64,000 bases of DNA from Asterias rubens (lineage: Eukaryota > Echinodermata > Asteroidea > Forcipulatida > Asteriidae): NCBI RefSeq assembly GCF_902459465.1, contig NC_047062.1:2544501-2608500 (forward strand). The letters run 5' to 3'. Of this stretch, positions 24,101-32,372 are shown piece after piece. Position 1 is the stretch's first letter. Each line of letters begins with the position of its first letter. The position numbers and the translations under genes are program-made. The notes under the pieces were generated by a model. It worked only from the letters and a program-made list of their open reading frames with translations. It did not search any database and was not told the origin of the DNA.

Positions 24101-27100
24101 AAACAAACCTGTGAAAATTTGAGCTCAATCGGTCATCGAACATGCGAGATAATAATGAAAGAATAAAACACCCTTGTCACACGAAGTTGTGTGCGTTTAG
24201 ATGGTTGATTTCGAGACCTCAAGTTCTAAATCTGAGCTCTAAAACTATGGCACTTCAGAGGGAGCCGTTTTTCACAATGTTTTATACCATCAACCTCTCC
24301 CCATTACATGTACTCGTCACCAAGTAAGGTTTTATGCCAATAATTATTTTGAGTAATTACCAATAGTGTCCACTGCCTTTAATAATTGGTTCAAAATTAA
24401 TCCCAAATCTCATTCCATGTCACTCAGAAACAAACACAAATTTTATGAACCCAATTCCAGAGTTGATAGATACAACAAAAGTGCAATCCCCCACCTCACT
24501 CGAATTTTAAATCGAGTCAACTGACTTTAACTTTTATCATTTTCACTTATGATATTTTTTATTTTATTTTGTTGGTGTTTTTATCGTAGGTCTTTTGTGG
24601 CCTTTGTGCCGTTTTTTATATAAATATATATTTTTAACATATTATTTGTTGTAATGTTTGTAATTCAAATGCAATTCGGCTTTTTGCTGTGACTTTTGAA
24701 TTTTTTTTAAATAAATAAACCATAACAAAACCATAAACAATACCAAACATAACGATGTCTCGTTATGATTTCTCAACAACTTAGTGGTAGACGCTGTGGT
24801 CATTCACTAACAACAAAAAAACAACAATTGCCTACCTCTTGGCTTGGTTATGTCTTGTCCAGACCTGAATCCGCCTACCAAACATAACAATGTCTCGTGA
24901 AGATTGCTTGAACAATTCAGTGGCATTACGCTATGGTCAGAAAGACGAAGTCAATTAGACAACAAATAATAATGTTTTGCAACGATTAGCATTGACGTAA
25001 TAATCAACAATTGATCTATCCTAAACACAGTGTAATCAAAAATCTGTCCATAACAAAAACCGAATTTTGACTTACGAGTTTGTCGACCCTTCACAGTCTC
25101 GGCACGTTGCTATATTTGACGGACAATCTGGATACTCTAAGTTGTTAGTGATGCCTTAACAACAACAACAAAAACAAAAAAATAGAAACGGTTTATACCT
25201 TTTACTTGGTGTACATCAAATCTGCCCAGATTAAGTTGGAATAATTATTTTATTACGTAACTGAAAACTTTGTTAAGTGTAAATAGGGGGGAAACACCCT
25301 CGTGGTATGTAATCCAGAGGTGTGTGTGCCGGTAAGGTAGGAGATACTGTGCCCCCGAAGATTCGATCCTCCTACATGGCAAACTATGAACAAACTTCTT
25401 CTGATAGCGCCCTCTTTTGAGTCATCCTCCACCCCATGTTAATTTCCCATAATGGGAATCTCCGGAGGCAGAAGTTCCTCCTGGGACACCGGCGTCCAAT
25501 AGGAAAGTCAAGATTCTGTCCCTTAAATTGGAAATAACATAGGTTGAAGGAGGTTGTTTAAAGAAAGTGGACACTATTGGTAATTGTCAAAGATTAGTCT
25601 TCACAGTTGGTGTATCTCTGCATATGCATAAAATAACAAACCTGTGAAAATTTGAGCTCAATCGGACTTTGTTCTCTGGTCCACACTTAGTTTGTAACGT
25701 TAAAGCAGCCACCACACACCCGAGTTAATTTCAAAGGTTGTCATTACCAATGAGTTTCAAACTATTGAACATTGAATTCAATTTTTAGAGTTTTTACCCA
25801 AGTAAACATCCGGGTCTATCTGCCCGTTCAGCTCAATCCAGTTGGTATTCGAGTAGAAACTATGCGCTAAATGAAGGAACCGACCGCAATCCATACGAGC
25901 TACGTCATAGTCTGGTGCGTTCTCATCTCCAACTGTTAGCTGTTGTAGAATGCGGCTGCGGATGCTCTTCATTTTCTGATGGCCTGTAAATAAGTGACGT
26001 TGGTTGATAAATACAAGAGTCAGTTTTGTTTGTCACAAACTGACTTGAAAAGAACTTCATTCATATCGACCAGCTCCTCCTCCCCAAAATACAGCCTGTC
26101 TGAGGTGATAGATATCGTACTTGTCCGTAGGCTGGTGCCAAACAAGATTGAGGTTGACTTTAAAGGCAGTGGACACTATTGGTAATTACTCAAAATAACT
26201 ATTAGCGTAAAACCTTTCTCGGTGACGAGTAATGGGGAGAGGTTGATGGTATAAAACATTGAGAAAAATGGATCCCTCTGAAGTGCCATAGTTTTCGAGA
26301 AAGAAGTAATTTTCCACGAATTTGATTTTGAGACCTCAAGTTTAGAACTTGAGGTCTCGAAATCAACTATCTAAACGCACACAACTTCGTGTGACAAGGG
26401 TATTTTTTCTTTCATTATTATCTCGCAAGTTCGATGACCGATTGAGCTCAAATTTTCACAGGTTTGTTATTTTATGTATATGTTAAGATACACCAACTGT
26501 GAAGACTAGTCTTTGACAATTACCAATAGTGTCCACTGTCTTTAACTATGGTACAAAACCAAATCTACATAGAGCTGACAAAGTAGTTATAGACAGTGTT
26601 CATTATTTTGTGAATTGACAAACCAGTGAAAATTTGGGCCTAATCCGTTGAGTCGGGAGAAAGAGTGAAAATCGTGCACAGTTTGCACAGTTTTCAGCCC
26701 GCAATAAACACAGTCTCTAATTTTCAGTAGAAACATTTCTCATGTAAAATTTGTTTGAGTATGAACGTCATAGTCAGTAAGCGATCTAGATTAAAATTAA
26801 ACAATTTGTTCATACATAACATCTTTGAGTTTTGGTCGAGTGGTGATCTTTTTTTATAAAGATATGAACTTCAATAAAACACGTACCTGCATTTATCTGA
26901 TTTCCGTTGAAATGCCATTCTGCCGTATTTCGAAGGTCATTGGATATACGAATATTGTTGTCTGTTATCGTCTTGATGGCGCCCACAAATTTATTCCATG
27001 ATGCACATTCTAAACACAAACCAAAACGCACATTGTATTTTTACATTTATGTGAAGACATCTTTTATTCTTTCTTTATATTTAGTCCTGGTATAATTAAC

Positions 27101-29053
27101 ATTGTCCCCTATTGTACAGTTTCCCAGTCCTAGTTTTAGAATTCCTTTCCGGGTTCTTTGTTTTAACTATTTTGATTGAGACTCAGTCTCCTTTATACCC
27201 CGTTCACACAGCACTAAGACCTTACGAAGATCATGTCGAAAAAGTATCAAGTCGGGGTATGATCGCCGTCAAATCAAGCAACTTGGTAAATTGAAGACTA
27301 CGCTCAACTTTACTGCTTCTACGATTACACCAAGACTAATGCCGACCTAGCGGTTTTCTACTTCAAAATGGTTGCCGACGGTGTTGCGTTTTTATTACGA
27401 CCACAGAGATGCTACCACGCTTGCATAAGTGAATAATATACTAAATATAGGGTAGCTACTAGTTCTTTCATGTTCGTTTACAACAGGCATGGTCGAATTG
27501 CCGGGTGATATGCAAGCCGAAGACGAAGGCCTTTATCACACGGCAATTCGACCATGCAAGGTTTTAAACGACCGTGAAAGAACTAGTAGTTACCCTATCA
27601 TTCCCATTCATAAATACCTTTTTGGTTAAAAGGCGTAATAAAGTAAGAAACTCTGTAAAACTTATCCGTTTTCGAGTGCTTGAGCTCTGTATGTTTCCAC
27701 CTCCATGGTATGTTCAGTATACATGTTACATGTACATGTACGATGTCCGTACGCGTGTGTTTTCCGGTGTGGCGGTTTCAACTTTCCGCTGTGTTCAGTT
27801 TTCCGAATGACCAAATACGGTAGCATTACGTCATGCGATGCCTGCGCACAGCAAGCGAAAGTAGTCCATTTTTAGTGCCGTATTGAGTCATCCATTACCC
27901 TCCGGTAGCTGCGTTGTTTTTTTATGCAAGCAGAGTGTGACCTGCCTAAAGTTGTACCCATGAATACATGTAAAGATGGGGCAAGAGATTATGTGACTAC
28001 ACAGAAAAGAATCGTAATATAAACAATTTGGGGGTCACTGCTGAGAGAACTACAGTACTCGCCAAGGTACTCGCGGCAGTATCTGACAGGTCACCCGGAA
28101 AACTGAACACGCCGGATAACTGAAACCGCCACGTGCGCATGCGCGTGAAGTCTTCGTGCATATTCGCTGGTTTTCCTTTCACACACAATAAAACGTAAGG
28201 GCTTACTAAAGTCTTACTAACGTCTTACTTAGAGCCACGTAAGTGACCGATTTACGAGGGCTTCATGAATAAGGCCCCTGAATACTAATTTTAATTGAAT
28301 AAGGCCCCTGAATACTAATTTTAAACCCAATAAAATGCTTGACAAGTTGCTATAACGTTTCCTGGAGGTTCCTTAAAGCCATCGGTACAGAAAAAAAAAA
28401 TTAACAGATTTACAAATAACTTACAGTGTTTACAGAAGGTAGTGGTGAAATACTTCTCTTGAAATATTATTCCATGAAATGCTTTACTTTTTGAGAAAAC
28501 AGTAAAACAATATAAATTCTCGTTAACGAGAATTACAGATTTATTTTAAACACATGTCATGACACGGCGAAACGCGCGGATACAAGGGTGGGTTTTCCCG
28601 TTATTTTCTCCCGACTCCGATGACCGATTAAGCCCAAATTTTCACAGGTTTGTTATTTGATATAGAAGGTGTGATACACGAAGTGTGGGCCTTGGACAAT
28701 ACTGTTTACCGAAAGGGTCCAATGGCTTTAAAATATTGATATTGTGTAAAAATAATCATATATTAGTCCTGGCACCAATGAAAGAAACAACTTTTACATT
28801 TACCGCCATAATGTTTCATGAACAGACTTGAAGGATTCAGTGGGTCCAGATTCGTCAAGTCCCCTGCACTATACCGGTCAGGATTGCTGTCTTCAAAGTA
28901 TCTCGCTACTACTTGGAGGATACTGGCTTCAGTAAGAACAGTTAAAGTATAGTCCGTGTCTGGGAGCGTTTGAGTGTGGCTAGGTAAGAACGCCACGCCC
29001 TGGGTGACTAGAGACACGGAGATCAAAACATGCAGCAAACCTGTCGGTTCCAT
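15047..29053 (-). CDS. VWA7-like: VWA7-like membrane protein, whole gene (19 exons, exon 15 interrupted)
   Basis: Predicted type I membrane protein. Order: signal peptide (residues 1-22); N-terminal helical Het-C-like domain with FLHLAHSFYSNTNW, matching the LQDFYSHSNW motif of VWA7; a Cys-rich loop and CSHGG...GGINK...SPHH motif; a von Willebrand A domain with MIDAS D333-x-T-x-S337 (DTTGS), GGD and FTDAD motifs; Ig-like beta-rich segments; a Cys-rich membrane-proximal region; one TM helix (about 996-1019); a 13-residue basic tail. Every exon junction keeps phase, giving 1032 residues against about 890 in human VWA7. Family identity comes from remembered motif similarity. VWA7 function is poorly known; metal-dependent extracellular adhesion is an inference from the VWA domain. 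A 154-bp MITE inside exon 15 introduces a frame stop, so this allele may be non-functional unless the insert is removed. Introns carry MITEs, a LINE remnant and a decayed copy of exon 5. Confidence 0.88.
15481..15679 (-). CDS. VWA7-like exon 18 (Cys-rich)
   Basis: Residues 922-988. Eight cysteines, including RAPCCCPKVNITVRDENGN. Membrane-proximal ectodomain. Acceptor GGGTGTAG, donor CCCG|GTAAGT, phases 2/0. Confidence 0.8.
15688..16104. mobile_element. TTAA-MITE family B next to a splice acceptor
   Basis: TTAA-bounded copy of family B (compare 28373-28731), with CCCACACTTCGTG, AACAAACCTGTGAAAATTT and the central ATTCTCAATATCGAGAAT palindrome. Its right edge on the gene's strand is only 8 nt from the exon 18 acceptor. 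Confidence 0.85.
16361..16578 (-). CDS. VWA7-like exon 17 (Cys-containing ectodomain)
   Basis: Residues 850-921 (VIDLTSPTCTVLATGGGC...CRLHEWWVRIQATDE). Three cysteines; no vertebrate VWA7 counterpart that I recall. Acceptor CCATCAG, donor ATAA|GTAAGA, phases 0/2. Confidence 0.8.
16787..16883 (-). CDS. VWA7-like exon 16
   Basis: Residues 817-849 (KVTLSVSGSLSPAVNILSADVTVVETPIIIPE). Acceptor CTCACCAG; the frame requires incoming phase 2. Donor TGAA|GTAAGT, phase 0. Confidence 0.78.
17118..17534. mobile_element. TTAA-MITE family A, variant centre
   Basis: AAGGCAGTGGACACTATTGG to CCAAAGGTGTCCATTGTCTTTA. The central palindrome is replaced by an unrelated hairpin, TACTTCTGGCCAGAAG. It lies in the intron between exons 15 and 16 of the VWA7-like gene. 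Confidence 0.82.
17564..17958 (-). CDS. VWA7-like exon 15, split by a MITE
   Basis: Residues 737-816. The coding part is 17738-17958 (DEVYQGSEGRLTFRVTN ... TQEGVVIVRADD) and probably 17564-17583, ending ACTGT|GTAGGT. Between them lies a 153-bp MITE (17584-17736). Read through, the frame stops inside the MITE (TGT TGA). No GT upstream of the MITE has the phase 2 that exon 16 requires. Removing the insert restores a phase-2 exon of 241 nt and a continuing beta-strand. Confidence 0.78.
17584..17736. mobile_element. MITE inserted in VWA7-like exon 15
   Basis: Ends ATAGACCTTTTCGCAAATAC and GTATTTGCGATAAGGTCTAT are near-perfect inverse copies with flanking TA. The inner arms (CCACAATGCA / TGCATTGTGG) also pair. 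The length, about 153 bp, is not a multiple of three. Confidence 0.88.
18095..18190. repeat. Repeat fragment shared with 40.8 kb
   Basis: AAATTGCCACTGTTGTAGTGCTTTC and AACTAATTC...GGAATCCTTAAAA recur in diverged form at 40775-40860. It is an unclassified dispersed repeat in an intron of the VWA7-like gene. Confidence 0.5.
18362..18482 (-). CDS. VWA7-like exon 14
   Basis: Residues 697-736 (AFFVSLVGVDNKGASFLR...KVIGNNTI). Corresponds to LELIGQDAAGRRLHR in VWA7. Acceptor TATTTTAG, donor ATAG|GTGAGT, phases 0/1. Confidence 0.84.
18751..18923 (-). CDS. VWA7-like exon 13
   Basis: Residues 639-696 (LSLQIRISGQDLIRS...GLYVANVTLPNK). Beta-sandwich segment. Acceptor TCTCAAG, donor CAAG|GTATTC, phases 1/0. 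Confidence 0.84.
19319..19567 (-). CDS. VWA7-like exon 12
   Basis: Residues 556-638 (GNWNLKLQNVNPASEYKVTV...TFDLLEVD). Equivalent to the TWEIQVTAED...SLDFLFHFG stretch of VWA7. Acceptor TACTTTAG, donor GTTG|GTAGGT, phases 1/1. Confidence 0.87.
19668..19800 (-). CDS. VWA7-like exon 11
   Basis: Residues 512-555 (VTILKLSLNSTTPVEIPVD...). Beta-rich, start of the Ig-like region. Acceptor TTATGTAG, donor CAGG|GTAAGT, phases 0/1. Confidence 0.83.
20215..20342 (-). CDS. VWA7-like exon 10
   Basis: Residues 469-511 (YLSYFTIARKSGGNIYFTDD...GNIRASQ), equivalent to YKAVALASGGEVIFTKD in VWA7. This closes the VWA domain. Acceptor TTTTCAG, donor ACAG|GTAAGT, phases 1/0. Confidence 0.88.
20556..20707 (-). 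CDS. VWA7-like exon 9
   Basis: Residues 418-468. SIVYLFTDADDKDKDKLPNV and VDFVLTEGC match the FVFTDAS...VTFLVTE strands of VWA7. It ends SRRRKRG, a furin-like basic cluster. Acceptor TCTTTAAG, donor AGAG|GTAATG. Confidence 0.9.
20877..21060 (+). repeat. tRNA-derived SINE (~180 bp)
   Basis: The head CCTCGGTAGTCTAGTTGG (box A) ... GCGGGTTTGAATCCC (box B) resembles tRNA-Asp. A body follows, ATATGCCTGTGAATT ... GTGAAAGTACTGAGG ... GAGGGTAAAGCCAAA. The same body recurs on the minus strand at 43.3 kb and 47 kb. Confidence 0.7.
21088..21198. repeat. Hairpin repeat
   Basis: GTGGCAGCAGACTTGCCAGG and CCTGGTAAGTCTGCTGCCAC are inverse arms about 70 bp apart. The hairpin abuts the 3' end of the SINE. 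Confidence 0.75.
21353..21482 (-). CDS. VWA7-like exon 8
   Basis: Residues 375-417 (FGPAFVTTDPEECIQYI...AVDGGDCPELANSGLELG). GGDCPE matches the GGGDEPE loop of VWA7. Acceptor ATTAAAG, donor ACAG|GTAAAT, phases 1/2. Confidence 0.87.
21494..21775 (-). mobile_element. Retroposon 3' end with (TTGA)n tail
   Basis: On the minus strand the sequence ends TTTGCACTATACAAATTTC...TTGATTGATTGATTGA, a simple-repeat tail typical of non-LTR retroposons. No ORF domain is recognisable. Confidence 0.45.
21842..22054 (-). CDS. VWA7-like exon 7 (MIDAS)
   Basis: Residues 304-374. Opens the VWA domain: LNLDVGTSLAFVIDTTGSM holds the metal-ion-dependent adhesion site DTTGS. It ends VVVPFNDPG. Acceptor TTCTCAG, donor CCAG|GTTAGT, phases 1/1. 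Confidence 0.92.
22350..22497. mobile_element. Palindromic MITE
   Basis: GGATTTCACAAAGAGTTAGG and CCGAACTCTTTGTGAAATC form the ends. CTAGGACTAGTCCTAAGTTA-type units repeat within both arms. A single arm also lies near 43416-43435. Confidence 0.8.
22540..22911. mobile_element. Long hairpin element, family D
   Basis: About 370 bp, nearly one large palindrome: GGGTATGGGTACTTTTTGTA against TACAAAAAGTACCCATACCC. Matching inner arms follow (AAAACAATGTCATG / CATGACATTGTTTT), with the apex near CATGATCATCGAG. A diverged copy is at 33070-33475. Confidence 0.88.
23018..23194 (-). CDS. VWA7-like exon 6 (CSHGG motif)
   Basis: Residues 245-303: TNPPQCSHGG, then GGINKES and LSPHHFYHQQAA, all collinear with VWA7. 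Acceptor TTCCACAG. The only donor that fits the phase is CCTG|GTTCGT, a weak GT site. Confidence 0.87.
23278..23648. mobile_element. TTAA-MITE family B
   Basis: TTAAAGCCATTGGACCCTTT to AAAGGGTCCAATGGCTTTAA. The central palindrome is ATTCTCGTTAACGAGAAT. Its right TTAA (23645-23648) is shared with an adjoining family A fragment. Confidence 0.9.
23645..23770. mobile_element. TTAA-MITE family A, truncated
   Basis: Begins TTAAAGGCAGGG and keeps ATTTTCAAAGACCAG...GTGACAACTTGGGCTC. It is cut off where the LINE remnant starts. Confidence 0.65.
23772..24735 (+). mobile_element. LINE remnant (reverse-transcriptase C-terminal end), split by a MITE
   Basis: Broken frames encode YKTYVRPIFEYAAPLW..., the usual tail of non-LTR reverse transcriptases. 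Further on, RRDELCRKFAKNC is typical of CR1/L2-like ORF2 ends. The ORF2 stop is at about 24522, followed by a 3' UTR with AATTCGGCTTTTTGC and an AATAAATAAA tail. A family A MITE (24025-24382) interrupts it. Other frameshifts mean it is inactive. Confidence 0.75.
24025..24382. mobile_element. TTAA-MITE family A nested in a LINE
   Basis: TTAAAGGCAGTGGACACTAT to ATAGTGTCCACTGCCTTTAA. Removing the element plus one TTAA makes the LINE reading frame continuous across the site, which demonstrates the TTAA duplication. Confidence 0.9.
24741..24811 (-). pseudogene. Decayed tandem duplicate of VWA7-like exon 5
   Basis: The sequence is a diverged direct copy of 24876-24940. It retains an acceptor-like CCACAG at the same place and GAGACATCGTTATGTTTGGTA. 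Read in the exon 5 frame it meets a TAA stop after three codons, and no equivalent donor follows, so it cannot replace exon 5. Confidence 0.75.
24836..24930 (-). CDS. VWA7-like exon 5
   Basis: Residues 213-244 (VMPLNCSSNLHETLLCL...GQDITKPR). Acceptor GACCATAG, donor AGAG|GTAGGC, phases 2/1. A decayed copy of this exon lies about 135 bp away at 24741-24811. Confidence 0.8.
25076..25154 (-). CDS. VWA7-like exon 4 (Cys-rich loop)
   Basis: Residues 187-212 (GITNNLEYPDCPSN...CRDCEGSTN), matching the CSDCEELSC-type loop of VWA7. Acceptor TTGTTAAG, donor ACTC|GTAAGT, phases 1/2. Confidence 0.82.
25558..25665. mobile_element. TTAA-MITE family A, truncated
   Basis: TTAAAGAAAGTGGACACTAT through AAATTTGAGCTCAATCGG, then the match ends abruptly. 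Confidence 0.75.
25798..25983 (-). CDS. VWA7-like exon 3 (FYSNTNW motif)
   Basis: Residues 125-186. Carries RFLHLAHSFYSNTNWIEL, the strongest match to VWA7/Het-C-like proteins. Acceptor TTTACAG, donor TTGG|GTAAAA, phases 1/1. Confidence 0.9.
26160..26545. mobile_element. TTAA-MITE family A
   Basis: Full-length copy in an intron of the VWA7-like gene. TTAA at both ends, with the intact central palindrome around GAGACCTCAAGTTTAGAAC. Confidence 0.9.
26577..26725. repeat. Diverged fragment related to MITE family B
   Basis: GTGAAAATTTGGGCCTAATC and AGTCGGGAGAAA match the family B interior. Termini are not recognisable. Confidence 0.45.
26887..27009 (-). CDS. VWA7-like exon 2
   Basis: Residues 84-124 (ECASWNKFVGAI...NGNQINA). 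Acceptor TGTTTAG, donor GCAG|GTACGT, phases 1/1. Part of the Het-C-like N-terminal domain. Confidence 0.85.
27449..27597. mobile_element. Palindromic MITE
   Basis: The arms AGGGTAGCTACTAGTTCTTT and AAAGAACTAGTAGTTACCCT are inverse. The inner pair CATGGTCGAATTGCCG / CGGCAATTCGACCATG is exact. Confidence 0.85.
27760..28135. mobile_element. Inverted-repeat element
   Basis: TGTGGCGGTTTCAACTTTCC...GTTCAGTTTTCC at 27770-27803 matches inversely GGAAAACTGAACAC...AACTGAAACCGCCAC at about 28096-28133. It lies in the intron between exons 1 and 2 of the VWA7-like gene, whose promoter-proximal intron is rich in such repeats. Confidence 0.65.
28267..28324. repeat. Two-copy 30-bp tandem repeat
   Basis: GAATAAGGCCCCTGAATACT occurs twice in direct order, 30 bp apart. 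Confidence 0.85.
28373..28731. mobile_element. TTAA-MITE family B
   Basis: TTAAAGCCATCGGTACAG to GGGTCCAATGGCTTTAA, with the central palindrome ATTCTCGTTAACGAGAAT. It sits 72 bp downstream of the exon 1 donor on the gene's strand. Confidence 0.9.
28804..29053 (-). CDS. VWA7-like exon 1 (signal peptide)
   Basis: Codes residues 1-83. MEPTGLLHVLISVSLVTQG is a hydrophobic signal peptide, cleaved probably before FLPSH. The start is chosen because it is the only Met giving a signal peptide. Donor GG|GTAAAT, phase 1. Confidence 0.85.
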
Positions 29054-30786
29054 TTTGATTAATACTTATGTAGTCATAACTACTGTGTGGCAGGGAGAGA
29101 TAGCGTGAGAACTTTACCAAGTCTGGGTCCAATGGGGGAAAGCCCCTTGCAGGCCAGCAAACATAATAGACCTTAACAACAGTCTCTGAATAATAGCATT
29201 TACGGGATCATGCTTTTTGACATTTCGAAATACATTTTATGAAGCGGATCGAACTGAAAAGTAAACAAAGCAGGTTTTTATATACATTTTACCACCTGGG
29301 TTTCGTGTTAATATTGACCATGACGTATTCAAGCAGCCACATACTTCCTTCTGCTTAAATAAAAAAAATAAAAAGTTTCTTACAAAAGCGAAACTAGGCC
29401 TTGGTGTCGCGACTTTTGAATTGTTTTCCAGTGTAAGAGTCGAGAAACGGAACAGATTCAACAAATCGTTATTATTTTTCATCATCCAAACCATAAATAC
29501 TGATCTATAACGAAGCAAAACTAGTGAGTATACCATTTATTGAGCATTATTATAAGCATTCTGAGAACAAAGAACAACTGAGTCTGCCGCCCTCTATGTA
29601 AATACTTACTTATAAATGATGGTGGAGGGTGGGTAGGGTCAGGGTTTATTGAGTTATATCGGGTGAAAGTTTCATGCAAAACACACCGATTCTGAAATAA
29701 CTTATTTTTTTCTTTTCCAAAATTCTACCTTTTTTTTTTCACAATAAAGAACCTGTCAGGGCTTCGCATCATTTCATGCTTGCAGGATAACTTTCTAAGT
29801 TGATGAACCGTAAACACGCGTGTCCGTTTGAAGGTATAGAGAGGTTTCGTTCACGTCAGCCTTGTGTTGGATTTTGTTTCGCATAATATAGGTATAGGGC
29901 GCTTGCATTCATCATGGGGTTTTTTCCGACATGCATGACCGATAGAGAACACGCGTGTTTTATACATTGCATGTTCTCATAGTTTGCTTGCAAATGACTA
30001 ACAATTTTCTATCTATATCAAGGACGATACCAGTGAAATGTTTTTCATCTGGGACAAAAAGACAACTAAAATTCTGCCAAACAAAAGGTCTAACCGTTTT
30101 TCTACCGTTGCTGAACGTGTGTGCAAAGTATGATATAGTCGCGCACAGGCGCGTCACGTGAAAGTGTCGACGTATCGGTATCTGTATGTGTATCCGTAGA
30201 CTTGCGAAACCATTATCCATTGAAATCTTCCTAAGAAATAGGCACATAAAGGTGCTCGCTCAAACAACAATTGAACAGGAATCATCTGAACGTCGGGACT
30301 GACGGCTCCGGAACACACCGCCCTCTATTGAAACTGTTTGCAATACTTTAATTTTCAGCCTTAATCTTTATTCACTGCATTAACCAGTTATTCTGGCGGA
30401 AAACGGCTAGTTCTCATTCGTCACCCCACCCCCTTCCCTCCCAGCCTGCCCCTTCCACCTTTTCATGTTTTTCGAACCTGATCAGTCAATCAAAATGTGC
30501 TATCCCAACACGATAGGGTTAAACCACCGTATGGAGGCCTTTTCAACTCGAGCCTATAGTGCGAAATCAGTCACCGGTGACCGAGGCATAACATGCAGTA
30601 TTCTGCAGTATGAAAAGGAAGAAAAAAATGCTCAGGACGAAAATGTTTAAATTACAACCATGGAGGAAGAATGTTAAAACATAGGATATAACTGTTAGAA
30701 CCGGCTTATGTAAACCGGTGATCTTAAAAAACATACACACAAAAGTAATGTAGGATAGGCAGAAGGGAATCAATGTATGGTGAAGA
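29054..30786. other. Upstream region of the VWA7-like gene
   Basis: The minus-strand promoter should lie just above 29053, but I see no TATA box or clear initiator. No coding signal is found; the short ORFs lack motifs. Confidence 0.45.
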
Positions 30787-30907
30787 GGTTTTCAACTAGT
30801 GGTTTAATCCCAACGAGGCCTGGTTCTTGATAATTTTTACCGAGACGAAGTCGAGGTAAGTTATCAAGAACCAGGCCTCGGCGGGTTTAAACCACTAGTT
30901 GAAAACC
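30787..30907. repeat. Near-perfect 120-bp hairpin
   Basis: GGTTTTCAACTAGTGGTTTA and TAAACCACTAGTTGAAAACC pair. The inner arms GAGGCCTGGTTCTTGATAA / TTATCAAGAACCAGGCCTC also pair, leaving a short apex around ACCGAGACGAAGTCGAGGT. Confidence 0.9.
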
Positions 30908-31062
30908 GATTCAACACAATTTGATTCCCATTCGTATATGGGTCTTTCCGTGTCAGACCAACACACTTTTTTACCTCGTGTCTTCCGATTTTGATAAAAA
31001 TTGCTGTGCTTGTAGGTCCTTATGAGCAATGAATGCACACCAATTTTTAGCCCGATCCGACT

Positions 31063-31340
31063 TACCATATATGTGACCATCCACCACCAATAGGCTGTAA
31101 AGTTGCACTTGTACATTGCAGAGCCTATTAAATTGTTTGGGTTTTCAAGAAATCTTTGAGAAATCTGAATAAAAAAGTAGGTGGCTTTGAGAAATCATAA
31201 CTTCGTCAAGAAAAGTCTGATTTAAATGTGGATGGTATCATTTTGAAGCTGATTACACACTCTCTCCAAAAATGCATTGAGCCCATAACAGTAAAAGTGT
31301 CAACTTTACAGCCCATTGGTGGTGGATGGTCACATATGGT
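31063..31340. mobile_element. MITE with ~40-bp terminal inverted repeats
   Basis: ACCATATATGTGACCATCCA and its near-inverse TGGATGGTCACATATGGT form the ends. The match extends inwards through CCACCACCAATAGGCTGTAA. Confidence 0.85.
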
Positions 31341-31499
31341 CAGGGCAGAAACCACTAAGATCTGACATTTTTAGGGTAAAATACCACCTTTTTGGTAAAA
31401 ATATGCCATAACCATGTCAATTCCCATCACATATACGCAAATTTGATGCCAAAATTATGAGAATTACTTGCTCAAATCAATTCCTTTGTCAAAAATAAA

Positions 31500-31870
31500 T
31501 TTCCTGAAATGTAGGTCACTGTAATCTTTAATATGTTATCGTGACCTTTGACCCAGTTTTTGAAATAATGTATCATAACAAAAATCAACGAAATAAAAAT
31601 CACTTGATAGAGCATGTCTTCCTCTATCAGAATCCACTAAGAAACAGTTGGGCTCTTCATATTTACAACTTCATGACTATTTTTGTACAAGTCACCGTGA
31701 TCTCTTATGTTATCGTGACGTTTGACCCAATTTTTGAAACAATGCATCATTCCAAAAATCAACGAAATAAAAATCACTTAAATCAACCAAGAAACAACTG
31801 GGCTGTTCAAATTTTACAATTGATGACTATTTTTGTACAGTTGTTAGGTTACAAAATAGTAAATTTATGT
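31500..31870. repeat. Two-unit direct repeat
   Basis: GTTATCGTGACCTTTGACCC ... AAAATCAACGAAATAAAAAT at 31535-31605 recurs at 31710-31780, and ACTATTTTTGTACA closes both units. Period about 175 bp. Confidence 0.75.
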
Positions 31871-31979
31871 GCTTTACATAATAAATCCACCAATAAAACT
31901 CACTCTTCTGTTTCTAAAGAAATTTTTTTCTTGTTGAGGGCTGAAATGTGGTTTAACCAGAATCAGAATTTAAATTATC

Positions 31980-32172
31980 AGCAGTGACGCACCCAGAATT
32001 TACTATTTTGGGGGTGGGCCATAATTAATTTTCCCCAAAAACTCCTTTCGAAGGTTGTAAAACAAAAACTCAAAACAAATCAAACAAACAAATTATATAC
32101 CTTGGAGGGGCTGAGATCAATCCCCTAGACCCATCTCCGCCCCCTCCATTTTGTCGGGTGCACCACTGTGCT
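31980..32172. repeat. Dispersed repeat with inverted GGTGCA ends
   Basis: Begins GCAGTGACGCACCCAGAATT and ends GTCGGGTGCACCACTGTGC. Similar ends and a G/C-rich body are common in small marine-invertebrate repeats; I cannot name the family. Confidence 0.4.
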
Positions 32173-32223
32173 TATTAGTGATCCCAGTTAGAGGCTACAT
32201 CAAAGTTTAGTTTTTAGTTTTCC

Positions 32224-32372
32224 TTGCATACTTTTGTGCAGTATTTCCATCTTGTGTTCTATTTTGGTTTATCTTATCTCATTGTTTTTCTCCTATTTTG
32301 TTTACGTATTTTAGGCATGTTCTTACTGTATTTTTATCCGAATAAATTCAATCAATCAATCAATCTTTGTTT
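32224..32372 (+). mobile_element. Retroposon 3' end with (AATC)n tail
   Basis: T-rich 3' UTR-like stretch ending CGAATAAATTCAATCAATCAATC. The tail parallels the one at 21.5 kb. Confidence 0.45.
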
